From: Cyclospora cayetanensis
Lineage: Eukaryota; Apicomplexa; Conoidasida; Eucoccidiorida; Eimeriidae
Direction of reading: 5' to 3'
Assembly (NCBI RefSeq): GCF_002999335.1
Contig: NW_020312701.1
Coordinates: forward strand, 1-64,000
Length of the DNA stretch: 64,000 bases
Part shown: piece after piece, positions 43,459 to 55,398 of the stretch
Layout of the letters: every line of letters starts with the position of its first letter
How positions within the stretch are numbered: position 1 is the first letter of the stretch
Made by a program: the position numbers and the translations under genes
The notes under the pieces: generated by a model
Told to the model about the DNA's origin: nothing
Database searches by the model: none
Seen by the model: only the letters and a program-made list of their open reading frames with translations

Positions 43459-45049
43459 CGCCTTTCCTTGTGCACGCCCTGTGCATATGACGGCTTCGTT
43501 TACTTTGTCTAGGTCTCTCTGAATCGCCGTTTGTTGCACTACTTCTCTGTCTGTGTGACTCTCAGAGGGGGGCTGTCTCCTGTCCGAGTGGTCTGCCTGG
43601 TCCGGCTGCAGCAGCTGCAGCGCGGGGGGAACCCCTGAGGTTCGTCACCGAGAAGTTTTGGTGCCAGGGGCTCCTTGTCCCTTAAGGATGGAAAGCCGCC
43701 CCTGTGTTTGTAATGCTGCAGCCGGCGGAATCGGTCAGCTACTGTTGCTGCTCCTGTTGCTGTTGCTTCGACTGTTGCTGCTACTGTTGCTGCTCCTGCT
43801 CCTTGGTGGTAATTTCGGTGGTGTTGTTACAGCAGCAGCAACCGTGCACTTCTGTGGCGAGGTGCTTCGTGCACGGGCTCTCTGTTGGTGCTGCTGCCAG
43901 GCTGGCTGCGAAAGGAAAGATTGCAGCAGCAAGGCTGCGGTGCTGTCTGCTTCGGCTGTCCCTACGGGGTTGCCGTCTCCTGGTGTTGATGCTGCATCAG
44001 CGTGTTTCGTGTGTGCTCTCATATTTGTGTGTCTGTTTCGTGTATATCTTGCGCAGCAGTGCCGGCAGCGTCAGCATCCGGGGAAGCAGCACCAGACTGT
44101 CCAGAGGGGGAGTGGGGAGAGTGGGGTCCCTGCGGTGCTGGATGCGTTCGTTATCGCCTCCGGCTCCTTCCCAAGACAGCAGCAGATACCTCTGTCAGCT
44201 TCTGCGCGAGGCGAATGGAGGAGGCGGCCTGCGAGACGCCCTGTGGAGGAGGTAGGGTTGAAGAAGGAGTCAGTGGATACCCAAGCTGCACACTCCTCTG
44301 TCAAGCGGAGAATGTACTTTGCAGTGCCTGAGGCTTGTGTGTCAGTTTCTTCCGCAGGAGCGTCAGCATTAACAGCGCAGTTTCTTCGTGGGGGCGACCG
44401 CTCAGGGGAAAACGAAGACTCCGAGGCGGCGTCCCGGGTGGTGTTGCTTCGGGGCATCTTGCTGGGGATGCTTGTGACTACTGTTGTCATTCTTCTCTTC
44501 ATCGTCTTGAAAAGGAAGGAGTCAGTGAAACTCTGTGCTTGTTCCTGCCGCTGAGTTGCTTTCTTCGAGGAAACATGCTGGTGCCGCCCTTTCTTGCTGC
44601 TGCTGCTGTGTGGGGGGGGCGGGAGGGGGGAAAGCGGGCGATGTCTGTGGGCTATTTATGCGCACACTTGCTGCTTGGGCTGTCTCTATTGCATGGGTTA
44701 AAGCGAAAAAAACCACAAGCATGTAAGGCTCTATATGCCACGAGGCTTAGCTTAGGTTTGCTGCCGCTGCGCTGCCTTCCGTCGCACTTACCACAGGCTG
44801 CGTGCGCGTGCCGCCTTCTCGCCAGTGCAACAGTGGAGCGGGGAAGAGGGAGACTCCAGCGTAGTGGACGAGGGGCTTGAAAGCAGCAGCAGGAACAGTA
44901 GCAAGAGCAGCAGCGAAGAGTCCCTAAACACAATGGCCATCGAGCAGGACGAACCTTTTTGGGAAGGCGGTGCCTCGGATGACGAGGCAGCGCAGCTGAA
45001 GCAGCCTGCTGCTGCCTCGGCAGCAGCACCAAAATCAAGCGCGGTTTGA
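40175..45049 (+). CDS. Microneme-type adhesin: PAN/Apple and six TSR domains, membrane anchor, acidic tail
   Basis: Predicted type I surface/secretory adhesin of the apicomplexan thrombospondin-repeat family, probably involved in host-cell attachment. Exons: 40175-40253, 40649-41161, 41440-41613, 41847-42059, 42255-42425, 42589-42843, 43004-43162, 43566-43733, 44057-44251, 44358-44520, 44797-45049; phase-consistent, 780 residues. Order: signal peptide (MLQLLEACLLWGAFGIHFVA); PAN/Apple module with a degenerate, Cys-poor TSR-like end (EWGPWMPFG); second PAN module (IAECMDMCKSRHGCTF); six TSRs (WGPWSPC, WSEWSPC, FSEWSPC, WGPWGPC, WSAWSGC, WGEWGPC); helix at about 672-692 (GILLGMLVTTVVILLFIVL); Ser/Glu-rich tail with Trp in VQQWSGEE and EPFWEGG. 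Only the third TSR keeps the CSASCGG fucosylation pattern, and it carries a Gln/Met insert. It resembles Toxoplasma MIC16-like TSR proteins, but orthology is not shown. Confidence 0.9.
41241..41290. repeat. Palindrome in adhesin intron 2
   Basis: An inverted repeat of GCTTGCTTGCGCAAGCAAGC type, with flanking gtttgcctgc/caaacaagcaagcag arms. It can form a hairpin of about 20 base pairs and lies inside the intron 41162-41439. Confidence 0.8.
42702..42760 (+). repeat. 18-base tandem repeat coding QQQQMM in a TSR
   Basis: Three tandem copies of an 18-base unit (atgatgcaacagcagcaa), in frame within exon 6. They give alternating Met-Met-Met and Gln runs between the first and last Cys of the third TSR. 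Confidence 0.9.
43376..43457. repeat. (GT)n microsatellite in adhesin intron 7
   Basis: About 40 GT units with a few GC interruptions, inside the intron between 43162 and 43566. Confidence 0.95.
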
Positions 45050-46031
45050 CAACTGCATGCAGAAGCAGCACTGGACGAGTCGCTGTTGCACGCATCACTG
45101 CTTTTCGCAGCTGTTGGTGCTTTCGACGCCAGCCACATATGCACCTGCTTGAATCTTAGGCGTGCAAATGCGGCAATGACAGTCGCAGGCCGACCGAGAG
45201 AGCAGTTTCCCACCTGAGCTATTCTCCTCCTTGGCGCGCAATAGAATCAACGACTACAATCCTGGAAAGCTATGTTTTCCTGCATTATACGGCATCCTGT
45301 GTGGCAGCAGCAAGGGGATTTCTTCGTTAAGCTACAGCCTTCGCCATCTGCCACTTGCGGTCGGACCCCTATCGCCTTTAGCGTAGCGACAGAAACAAGT
45401 GCCCAGTCAATTACAAAGATTGTCACTTCCAGAAGCGCGTAGCAGCCGCAACCGCGTTTCCTGATCCTACCCCGTTGCTTGTCACTTCAAGCAGCACCAC
45501 CAAGATATGTAGGTGGTTTGCCTCTCTGGACACCCTGTGCGTCAACAGCAGCTAATGCAAGCTGCAGGAGGAATGACTGCAGAAGCATTGCCTGCACCGG
45601 CAGCGTTCGGGCATGAAGTGTTGACTATACAATTCAAACTAAACTTGTAACCTTTCAGGCCCTGTACTTGCCGCCGCCTGCTGTCGGTAAGGCCCGTTGC
45701 TTCGAGATCGCTACTACGTAGGATGGACAGTTGCGTAGTTTACTTTTCAGATGTCTTTCCGCTATACTAGCTGTAGACATCGCCCTTGCCTCAAGGGAAG
45801 GGCACGGAACGGAACGATTAGGAAGAAAACGCGCAGCTCCTGCGATAGGGAAACTTTGTTCAGTCACTGCCACCCTTAAGCAGCCAAAGCTTGGTCTTCC
45901 AGCTAGGCCTACGTAAAGGTCTCCGTGGTAAATACGGAAACCCGTATTTTATATGCTCAAAATACACCAGCGAGCAGAAAACTGACTACACATCAGGTAT
46001 TGCCGTCTCGCGTTCCTCCTGTTGATGCCTC
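45050..46031. other. Convergent intergenic region, no gene seen
   Basis: It separates the 3' ends of the adhesin (plus) and COG4 (minus). Only short, featureless ORFs occur. Confidence 0.5.
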
Positions 46032-49000
46032 TCACGAGAGAGGGGGTCCGACACGACGCACTACCTCCTCAATTTCCTCATTCTCAAAGTCAACGCGTAG
46101 TCGCAGGACCTGCAGGATCAGCAACGACATAGAAACTTCCACATAAATCTGCCTGCACGCGCAGCCCTAGGGAATAAATAATTGGTTTGCCAATGCACCA
46201 TCAGTGAGCGCTCGCTCACTGTTTTAATCTCCTGGAGAGATAAAAGCGACGTGCCTCCCTCTACTTCCCCTGAGATGCCGGCAACAAAACAAGAACCATT
46301 CGCCGCAGCAGCAGCTATCGCATAAAATCGCAGCAAGGAGCTCTAGCCATCCAAGAACTGCGGACGTGGGACCAACAAACGTAGAGTGGCTGCCTATAGA
46401 AGAGGGAAGAGGGCAGCAAGGCGAGATGGCGTTGACACCGTGCGTGTGTATGCAAGCGCAACAGCGGCACGAGCCGCAACTGCAGCTGCACCCGACCTAG
46501 TAGCTCAGGAACTTCTCTGAGGGAAGGAAGGCTAAGAAGTTCTCCTATCTCAAACAGGCGACAAAACTGAAAGGAAGCGCATAGCACACCACAGGGATTT
46601 ACAAGGTGGTGATAGTCTTTCTGCTGCTGGAGGGGGGGAGGGGACGGGGGAGGTAATTGTGCTTGCACCAGTTCGAAATAAGCGTGGACAGAACATTTAG
46701 CAGCAGCAGCAGCATCTTCCTGAGACTGGCTGCACGATTAAAAGCCCCTCATGGCAGCAACATAGTACAACTTGCAGTAGAGAAGACCGAAAGCTGCAAA
46801 GGACGAAAGTGGCAACAGCGAAACAGCGCAAATTGGTACAGCAGCGCGTGCGAGTAGCGAACCTTCGGTCTGACAGGCTCGGGGTAATTAATTTGTACAG
46901 ACTCGAGTGTTTCTTCTTCGTCCTCGAATTCGTCAAAGAAGGAGCACCTGTTTGCTGTTGCTTCCAAGTGCTGCTGCTGCTGCCTGCTTCTGCTTCTGCC
47001 GCTGCCCCCAGAGGCAGGATTCAAGCTGAGCCTTTGGACGACCAGACAGAGAGTGCGTGTTTCCTGATTCGCAAAGATGCCGCCTGCTGCGGTGTAGTTC
47101 TTCTCAAGCAGTCCTGATTCCAGGTGTTTGACTACCTGAAGGGACAGAGGCAGCAGGCGACGATGCGGTGCGTTTGGCTGCGCTCGTTTCTGCGTTCCAG
47201 AGGGCATATTGACGAGTGTTTTGCCGTCAGGTCTCCTAAGACAGCACAGCCTTGTTAGTAGCTGGAAAGAGAAAGCAGAATATTTGCAGCAGCGGCAGTA
47301 GACAGACCAAATCGACAAGCATGTCGCAGAGCGTGGCCTGTCCCTTTGCGTCAAAGCAGCGGTTGAAATGAAAAGCTAGCAAGGCAAACAGACGCTGCAG
47401 CTTCAGCCTCCATGTACTCCCCGCAAGCGACCCCTCCTCCTGCAGCAGCGGCAGGGGAAGCAGCAGCAAACAACAGCGCACATGCCACGGCTGTCTCGCG
47501 GCACAGATTAACTGCCTGCGGCAGTGCAGGCAGTAATGAGGCAATCAACAGAAACAATCGAAGGGGCTGAGGTGTCGTCGGCAATGGCTGCAGCAGAAAA
47601 AGAGCTAACCCTGAGTGCGGCGTCTCGGTCGAAGTCGCATTTTTTGAGCAGCTGGAAGCAATGCTGCCAATACACTTGAAAAAACCGAATTGTCAGCGTG
47701 CAGCAGCGAGAGTGTAGCTGCTGAAGCGCTTCCGCCGCGCCATCCAGTTCCTGCAGCAACAACAGCAGCAGCAACAAGCGGCAGGGGTGGGAGCGGCAGG
47801 GGTAGCGAGAACGCTAGCTGCTGCGAATCCAACTAGCCAGGGCAGAGAAGCCTGTCAATCGAAGAGCACTCATGCACCAGCAACAGCACAGCAATCCTAG
47901 ACGTGCTGCCCGCCAGCCGTACAAGGTGTGCTTTTAGAGGAATAATAGCAACGCATATATATATATGCGAATGCATGCGCACCTGCAGCGTGTAATGCAT
48001 AATGAGGAGAGGAGACTTGGCATCGCCGCCGTCGGCTTCCGTAGAGTCCGCTGCTGCGGCCGCGTCGTGTTGCTGCAGTTGCTCCTGCTGGTGCTGCTGC
48101 TGCATTGCATTTTGCGTGACAGCCTTGAAGTGTGCCAGGGAAGAAAGACACAGCTGCACGTTATTTACGGAGACAGGCCAGCTGTGGCAAGCCCCTGCAG
48201 CACCAGGAGCACCCGCAGTGGATGGGGAGCAGCAGCCTCGTCAGGTGCAAGGTGGCAAACAGCAAGGCCACTGCAGAGAGAGCATCTGCGGTGTACAGGC
48301 CATGGCGTGGTCTGAAGGGTGTTGCCAACTAGAGGAGCAGCTGCTCATAGCGACGTCTTTCCTCCAAGCTGGCAGCACGAGAAGTCTCAACGCGATAAAA
48401 ACATGTGCAGTAAAGAGCCGGGTGTCCAGACAGCGTTCAGGCGTCGAAAGGCACAGCAGCTGAGAAACACGAACTCACGAATTTTATCTGGAAGAGGGCG
48501 GCCTTCAAATCGAGCTTCAAGAGCGTTAATAATCGAGTAATCCTTGAGGCGTGCCTCGTCCTGCAGAAAGAGGGAGGAGCCGCAGGAGACTGGGGAAACA
48601 GCAGCATCAAAAAAGAGTGGGAAACGCGCTCTTGCCGTATCCCTTTGCCTATCGAAACCCAACCCTCTTGAATGCAGGAGGAGTCTGCCCTCAAGAGCAG
48701 CATCCACCTCTCCCCCCTTTCTTGTACGTCAACTCCCTTCCCCATACGCATCTCGCAGGGGGGGCGTGCTTCGCTGCCTGCCTCCCTGTTTCCCTGCGCG
48801 CTAGAGTGACTGCTTTCGCCGCATAAAACGCTTGGTTGCGTGTTCTACGCATTCCTTTCTCAGCGTGTATCCTTCAGTGAGACCGTCAGGCATCAAGGAT
48901 AATTCGAGAGACGACACCGTGAAGGATCGGGCACTGCCATGTGCAGTAGAAAGACATCTAGAGAGAGGAGAACGGAGACTCCGAGATGCCACGGCGAAGG

Positions 49001-52000
49001 GAGCGACGCAGATAAATCCGGAAAGGCAGGCAGAAGCAGAAGAAAGCAGCTCGATGGCACGTCGAGGAGTCGATGACAAGGCAAGCAGCTCGAAGACAAG
49101 TCGAGGAGAGATAAAGCAGTCAGGCAATCTTGCCAAGAGGGAGAGGGGGAATGAAGAAAAAGCAGCAGTGCGAGGCCTTTAGGCAAGTTTTGCTCTCTTT
49201 TTAAATCAATGACGTACCTGGACATAATGCGCATAGGGGGCCTTGCTGGCCTCAAGGCAGCTTCGGAGAGCTGTCAGCACTTCGCAACGCAGCGCAGCAG
49301 CGACGTGATTGAGCAAGGCACACAATGCCAGGCTATCTCCGGATCTGCAGCAGCGTCATAAGAGCACCGCAGCCACAGCATGCGTCAGGCAGCAGGATCA
49401 GACGCAGAGGGCCTGCCTACGGAGAGCAGACTGCATGCACTGCAGAGCCTGCAACGTGCGCTCAGCTAGCCATGCACTGAACAACCCCCCTTCCCTCGCC
49501 AGTGGTATAGCCAGAAGCAGCAGCCCTACAGCCGCTCAAGCCGCTGGGCGCACACCTTAGCGCTCGGGATACAGAAGCCTGAAACACGAAAAAGAGGTCT
49601 TCAGTCATCGTGCTGTAAAAGCATTCTCCCCCGTCCACTGCTTCTTCTTCCGCCTGTCGAAGGGATGCCAGCAGCTCCTCCTGCGATACAGCAGGTGCCT
49701 CCGAGGAACTTACAGGCAGTGACAAACCAAGGGAGTTCTCAGAGACGCTTCGCGCGGCGGCAGCAAACGGCAGCTCGTCCTGTACCTCCAGCGCCTCTCC
49801 GACTGCCCTGCGAAGTCCGAAAAGCAAAAAAGAATTGCAGCACGAAAAGCGAAAATCCACAGGCAACAGATCAATCTGCCCAAGCCCGTATACACACACA
49901 CAGGGAGGAAGGAAGCGTTTGAGGGTGTGAGAAGCGCAGCCTCCGAGCGTCCCCCCAACACACGAACCAAGACAAGGAAAGCGCACACTCAAACAGAAGC
50001 AGCAGCAGTAGCAGAAGAAGGAGCAGCAGTAGCAGTAGCAGCAACAGAGGCAATAGCAGTAGCAGCAACAGAGGCAGCAGTAGCAGCAACAGAGGCAGCA
50101 GTAGCAGTAGCAACAACAGAGGCAGTAGCAGTAGCAGTAGCAACAACAGAGGCAGCAGTAGCAGTAGCAACAGAGGAAGCAATAGGAGGAACATCGGCAG
50201 CAGGAGTAGCAACAACAGAGGCAGCAGTAGCAGTAGCAGCAACAGAGGCAGCAGTAGCAGTAGCAGCAACAGAGGCAGCAGTAGCAGTAGCAGCAATAGA
50301 GGCACAAGTAGCAGCATAATTTGCCATACCAAAGCATCAGCGCGTGCTCAAGTGCAATATAGTCGGCGACAAGCTCCTCTCGGCGCTGCATCAAGGCTGG
50401 ATGCTCAACCTGAAGAACCTGCAGCAGCATCATTTTCAGCAGTAGGGATAGCACCGTCGCTGCAAGGAGCTCCCTGAATGCGTTTTCGCCGCTCCCTACG
50501 GCTAACTGGGGAAAGAGTGAGCGGCAGCCACCCCTACTGCCGCCACACAGCCCCTGCCCCAAGCCTTTGTTTTTTCTTCCCCCCTTTAAATTCCAATCAA
50601 GTAGCTGCCAAGCCTCTCGCGATACACGGCACAGGCTGTCTCTACGCCCCTGTTGCGCGAGCTGTATATATCTCTGCAAAGCCCTCTCAGCCTGCGTTTC
50701 TGTGTCCAGCGTTCCTCGGCCTTTGCCCCTTGCGGCGGACCTGTTGGGGCGTCAGCAACTGCAGAACTTCATTTTGACTCCCCCGCGAACTGCTCGGGGG
50801 AAGGCTGCTGTTGCTGCTGGTTAGCGCGCTGCCTTCCGCAGCGGCTGGAGAGGCGGCGCTGCCGAGAGCATTTCTGAACTGCTGCAGCAAGGCCGCGTGG
50901 CTGCGGCGACAGCATCGACTCAGAACGACGCATTCCTCTAGTCTGGCTTCCACCTGCCTGCAGGGGTAGAGCAGTGAGCAGCGCATCGCAAATTGAAGCG
51001 GCTTCGAATTTTAGCGGCGAGGAGAAGGAGGGGACGAACTGGGGGACCACCGACGGCAAGCGCGCGAGCTGCAGCAGCTTTGACTGCCGGGCAGCTGCAT
51101 TTTTATGCTGCCGTAGGCTGCTTTGCTCCGCCCGAGAGATCGGGGGGAGGAGGGGGTTCTCAAAGCATCAACTGGGAGGCGACACAACGGCATGCGCATC
51201 AGCAGAAACAGCACTGCAAGCGGCGTAGCACCTGAGAGCCTCAGGGTCTCTTGCTCCTCCCTCCTTCTTGAAGGCGAACGTCTCTGGCCTGCAGCAGCAA
51301 TCAAACGCGAGCAGCAGCGAGAGATGCAGCAATCAAACGCGAGCAGCAGCGAGAGATGCAGCAAGCAGGAGGGTCGCGGCTGGATGGGGTAGAGCCGACA
51401 GCGTCGCTGCTGAGTGCATTTTTTCAGAGCAGCGAGAAGCGTGGCAGCAGCGGCTCCGGCAGGAACAGCTGCTGCTGCAACTGCTTCTGCGGACTTGGCC
51501 TCTAAGAAGTGATTCAGGATTCTGACACCCTGCACATCCAGCTCTTGAGATAGCGTCGCAATAAAAAAAGCAGCTGCCGCGGCTGCTGCGGGAGTTGCTG
51601 CGGCCGCAGCGGCGCTGGTAACCACGTCTCCCCCCCCTTCCGGAAGCGGAGATGCCATAGCCACCACTGCCCTCCGAAGCACCTGAGAAAACAACACAAA
51701 CAGCTCGACAGCAGCAGCAGAAGCAATTGCAAATTGCAGCTTCGACAGCCTCGATCTTGGCTGCTTTCCCTAAAGAAGCCTCCCCAGCGGACGCCGCAGA
51801 GGCATCCTGAAGGGCTGCGGAAGGAGGCGCTAGCGACTCCAGCAAGCGACGCTACAGGCATAAATATATATGTAAAGGCAGACAACAGGGGAAAACACGC
51901 GGAGTGCGAGTACGAAAGTTTCAGAAAGATGCAAAAAAGCAGGAAAAAAGAAAGAGAGCCGCGGCACCAGAGCGATGTAAAAACGGCTTTGGCAGCAAGG

Positions 52001-52553
52001 GAGGCTCCCAGTGTGAATACCTGCTGCACTGCAGAGACCTTCAAGAACTTGCCAAAGAGCTGTTGCAACAGGGCAGCATGCGCTTTCGCAGTCACTGTCT
52101 TTTGCGGCTGCAGCAGCACCCTGCAGGAGCATAACAGCATATAGCAGCACGAAAGAATGCAACTCGGAAAACTCAACGACGCATGGGGAGGCAAGACTGC
52201 TGGCCGTGTGTAGAGGCCTCGACCGGCCTGGAGAGGCCGCCTTAGCACAATATGAAAACCTTTCACATAATCCTAAGCGCTCTCAATCAAGCTCCTGTAA
52301 GAGTTCCTCAGATTTCTTCGCGTCTTCCCCACGCAAGACCGCAGGAGATGCATATAATGCACATACATATGTCCTAAACAGGCCGCTGCCACAAGCAGCT
52401 ATCAAAAGACACGCTTTACGCTCAGAAAAATCGAACGCTTCACCCCTTAGCGCGTTTTACCTCTCTCTAATTGCTCAAGGAGAAGCCTTCTTTAAATGGG
52501 AGCAAACAGGTATACTCGGATCTAGATACACTTGCACAGGTATACACATGTAG

Positions 52554-52587
<34 letters not shown>

Positions 52588-54277
52588 CTACATATCCATA
52601 TACATATATGTATATAGATGTGTAATGTATATAGATGTGCATATGTATATAGATGTGCAATAAATGTATACATATACGTCTATATATATATATATACACG
52701 TATGTATATATATGTAATATATACATATGCATGTATTTATGTGTATACATGTACATATATATATGTGTATGCATGTATTTACGTGTGTATATGGATGTGT
52801 GCCAAGACAACACTGGAAAAGTTACTTGAAATAATTCGCAGAGTCATCTGCAAGGGCCTCCGTCACCATGCGGCAGAATCGGTGAACTGCTGCTGCACCC
52901 TTTCGTACAAGGAAGTAGCAGCGTAGCTCCAAGGAGAGCTCTTGCGTATGTTTCTCGCGCTGCTGCGCTTGTTCCTCCTGCTGAGTGTGCTGTCCGCTGT
53001 CAACAGTGCTGCCTTCAGTCTCAGCACGGCTTTGCTCTTGCTGCTGGCGAGGAGTCTGCTGCTGCAGTGCCGCTGCAACGAGGCTGCCTGCTGAGGCACT
53101 CAATCGCTTATGAAGCTGCTGCAGCAGCGTGTGCTGCTGCTGCTGCAGTCGCTGCAGGACCGCTGCCTCTGCTGTACAGAGACTCCCACGCGATGCCTGC
53201 TGCTGCTGCTCCTGCTGCTGTTGATCTATCCGCTCAAACTCGTCTCGGATGCTCAGGCAGCTGTGCAAACATTCAGATGCCAGCAGGAGTTGTCCATCCT
53301 CCAAAGCAGCAGCGGCTCGCGCTGCAGCACACACACGCAGCAGCAGCAACGCACGAGAACAGGCATCTGCCTCGTGTGGAACGCTGAGTTAGAACAAGCA
53401 TAGACTACAAAAAGCGAAACGAAGGCGTACGGCCGTTGAAATGCAGATGAAGCGTCGAAGAAGAAGGAGCTAAGCGGCAAAGAAGGGAGCTAAGCGGCGT
53501 AGTAGCATGGAAACACAGAACGCATGCGGTTACGATGGCAGCAGCAGCTAAAGCATCCGAACAGACACATGCATTCGCAGGAGCACGAATGCGGAAGGAC
53601 GCGTTGTACAGACAGTGCGCAAGGCAGCGAATCATCTACGAAAGAAGGAGTTCGGGTCGATTGTTTGCGGTATGTACATGCTCGCAAGGGCCATGCGAGA
53701 CGCTAGTTGCGGGTGTGAACGAGCGTGGAAAAAAGGAAACAAAACAAGAAACGCAGGATATGGATTTGACACGCTACGTATAATGACAGCACTGGCATCG
53801 GTGGAAGCAGTTGCGAGGCAGGCGCTTACTCTGTTGCTGGTGAATGGTGCTGATGTGTTTTGCAATATCTGCAGCCTGTTGCAGGACCTGCTGCTGCTGC
53901 TGCAGCTCGTGAATAGGCCTAGCGATGGCCTCTGCTGCTTCTGCAGCCTGTTTCAACTGCTTTTCGATCCGAGCAGTCGTGCTTTCCGCGTGTTGCTGCA
54001 GCTGTTGTAGATCCGGGAGCAACTGCTGCTGAATGTACAGTTTCTTATTGTGGCGCAGGCTGCTCAGCATCAGCTGCTTGAGCAGCTCATCGCACAATAC
54101 GATGTGCTCCTGCAGCCGTTCCTCGTCTTCCGCCAGGAAACTCACAACAGGATCAAACCTTGCCTTCGCAGTCACAGGAGCTGCAGAGGGGGGTATGGCT
54201 GAGGGGGAGGGCACTGCTCCCACGGGAGTGCTGCATGCGGCAGCGCCATGCGCAGGTGTAAGGGATTGTATGTCCAT
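46032..54277 (-). CDS. COG4: Conserved oligomeric Golgi complex subunit 4 (COG4)
   Basis: Subunit of the COG tether that captures retrograde vesicles at the Golgi. Start ATG at 54277 (MDIQSLTPAHGAAAC). Exon 1 (54277-53830) encodes a Gln-rich coiled coil (LYIQQQLLPDLQQLQQHAES). Exon 2 (53321-52826, in phase) has the family block AAALEDGQLLLASECLHSCL and AAAVHRFCRMVTEAL. Later segments that fit COG4 in order include CPVATALWQVLEGLCSAA (about 52.05 kb), REELVADYIALEHALM (about 50.35 kb), FYSTMTEDLFFVFQASVSRA (about 49.6 kb) and FCRLFEIGELLSLPSLREV (about 46.55 kb). The last exon 46109-46032 (VLRLRVDFENEEIEEVVRRV) matches the conserved C-terminal 'L-LR-DF-EDI' end. Many small exons between were not placed exactly, and their order is inferred from family alignment. 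Introns contain large CAG-type and TA repeats. Confidence 0.8.
49998..50325. repeat. AGC/AAC-type repeat in a COG4 intron
   Basis: About 320 bases built from units like agcagtagcagtagcaacagaggc, tandem with variants. It lies between COG4 exons at 50.35 and 49.8 kb. In the minus frame it reads as a Cys/Tyr or Leu run that interrupts the COG4 homology, so it is best taken as intronic. Confidence 0.8.
51294..51363. repeat. 34-base tandem duplication
   Basis: Two near-perfect copies of a roughly 34-base unit beginning cagcaatcaaacgcgagcag, inside the COG4 gene. Each copy itself contains GCA triplets. Confidence 0.85.
52540..52800. repeat. TA/TACA low-complexity tract in COG4 intron 2
   Basis: A pure (TA)n core at about 52557-52588, flanked by tatacatatatg and tgtatacatgtac motifs for about 250 bases, inside an intron of COG4. 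Confidence 0.9.
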
Positions 54278-55398
54278 CTTCTCGAAGGCTGAACGCCTTT
54301 ACTGGTGGCATAGCCGCCTCGCCAGAGTACAACTCTCTCCGCGAGACATAGTCACTTGCGGGACGTTCGTGGTGCAGCCGAAACAACGCGTGTGGAGTGG
54401 CTCGCAACGTTGTTTCTGTCTCGCATGCTGCAGCAACTGCAAGATCTGCACCGATAATTTGGCGAGGGGAGAGGCGGTGCAGAGTGGCTCCAGGAGTCGT
54501 CGGCAGCGGCGCTGGCATGCGGGATCGATCGGCAGCAGCGAGACAGCCTCAGCGGCATGCGGATTTTTGTTGCCCCCAGTCTTCGAGGACAATGCATTTT
54601 TGACACGCAAGCATGCTCATGCGAATTGTCAAATATGCTGCAGCAGTGCTGCCTTCTGCGCTGTCGCGACAGCTGGCGCGCGCATGTATCCGAAGAACAG
54701 GAAGCGGGGCCTCCCCGTAGGACTTGGTTTGTGTGGTGGCTTGCAAGAAGACAGACACCTGGAAGCAGGAGGCTGCGATGGCCGTGTCGCTCCAGCCAGT
54801 CAATTGTGTTTCACGTGAATTAAATAAGGTGTTGCTCGAGTTTGTGCGTTTGCATTAAAAATCTCTCTGGCCTTAGCTTCCTGGCAGACCAGCCTGCGTC
54901 CCAGCAGCGGCTGCCCCTCCAGGAGGAAAGCGGCGCCTGTGCAGTGTTTGAACGCTGCGTTGTGCTTCTCTTGTGGACGTTTGTTCGTTTCTCCTGGATA
55001 CAGTGGGAAGGCTCTCTGGAATCTAGCGTTCTAGGCGTCTCTTGCTGCCCGCAGCCTGCTGCGGGGGATCGAAGAAAGAGGCGCGGCTACCGACAGAAAT
55101 TTGGTCGAATCGAGGGGGACGAGGTGCCCTGGGATTTCGCAGGCACCCGTACACAGCACATGCCTCTGAATCTTCCTCGCGAGCGGCTTTACACTTAGCA
55201 GAAGGAGGTCACCAAGAGAGGTGCCGCGGAAGAGCTGTCCAGCGTATCAGTTGTGCAGCTTTTCGAGAGAGAGAAAGAGAGAAAAAAGAGGAAAAAGAGA
55301 CAGACAGACAGACAGCCAGACGCCCTTCGTGGCGCATATAAGCGGAGGCTGCAAGAGAGCAGCAGAGGCCAGCTGGTAGATCCCAAAGAGCCGCTGCT
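54278..55398. promoter_or_regulatory. Divergent intergenic region, COG4 and NBP35
   Basis: About 1.1 kb between opposed start codons. It also contains the small candidate exon at 55055-55198. A GAGA/GACA purine tract at about 55263-55318 lies 80 bases before the NBP35 start. Confidence 0.4.
55055..55198 (+). CDS. Candidate terminal exon of an unknown small plus-strand gene
   Basis: After a pyrimidine-rich acceptor (tctcttgctgcccgcag) the frame runs 47 codons to a stop, with clearly protein-like composition (KFGRIEGDEVPWDFAGTRTQ, then MPLNLPRERLYT). A possible first exon at 54685-54717 (MYPKNRKRGLP, followed by a GTAGGA donor) has the right phase, but a middle exon is uncertain. No family was recognised. 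If real, a very short gene sits inside the COG4/NBP35 divergent spacer. Confidence 0.35.
   Translation, partial: PAAGDRRKRRGYRQKFGRIEGDEVPWDFAGTRTQHMPLNLPRERLYT

Noticed and set aside
49998..50325. Regular repeat units considered as a CRISPR array
   Set aside because: The units are degenerate triplets without unique spacers, and the genome is eukaryotic.
49462..50679. 405-codon minus ORF with long Cys/Tyr and Leu runs
   Set aside because: The run is the translation of an AGC-type repeat; COG4-like sequence lies on both sides of it, so the repeat is best explained as an intron.
54033..54818. 261-codon plus ORF
   Set aside because: Its first part is antisense to COG4 exon 1 and the rest is Cys/Ser-rich with no family signal.
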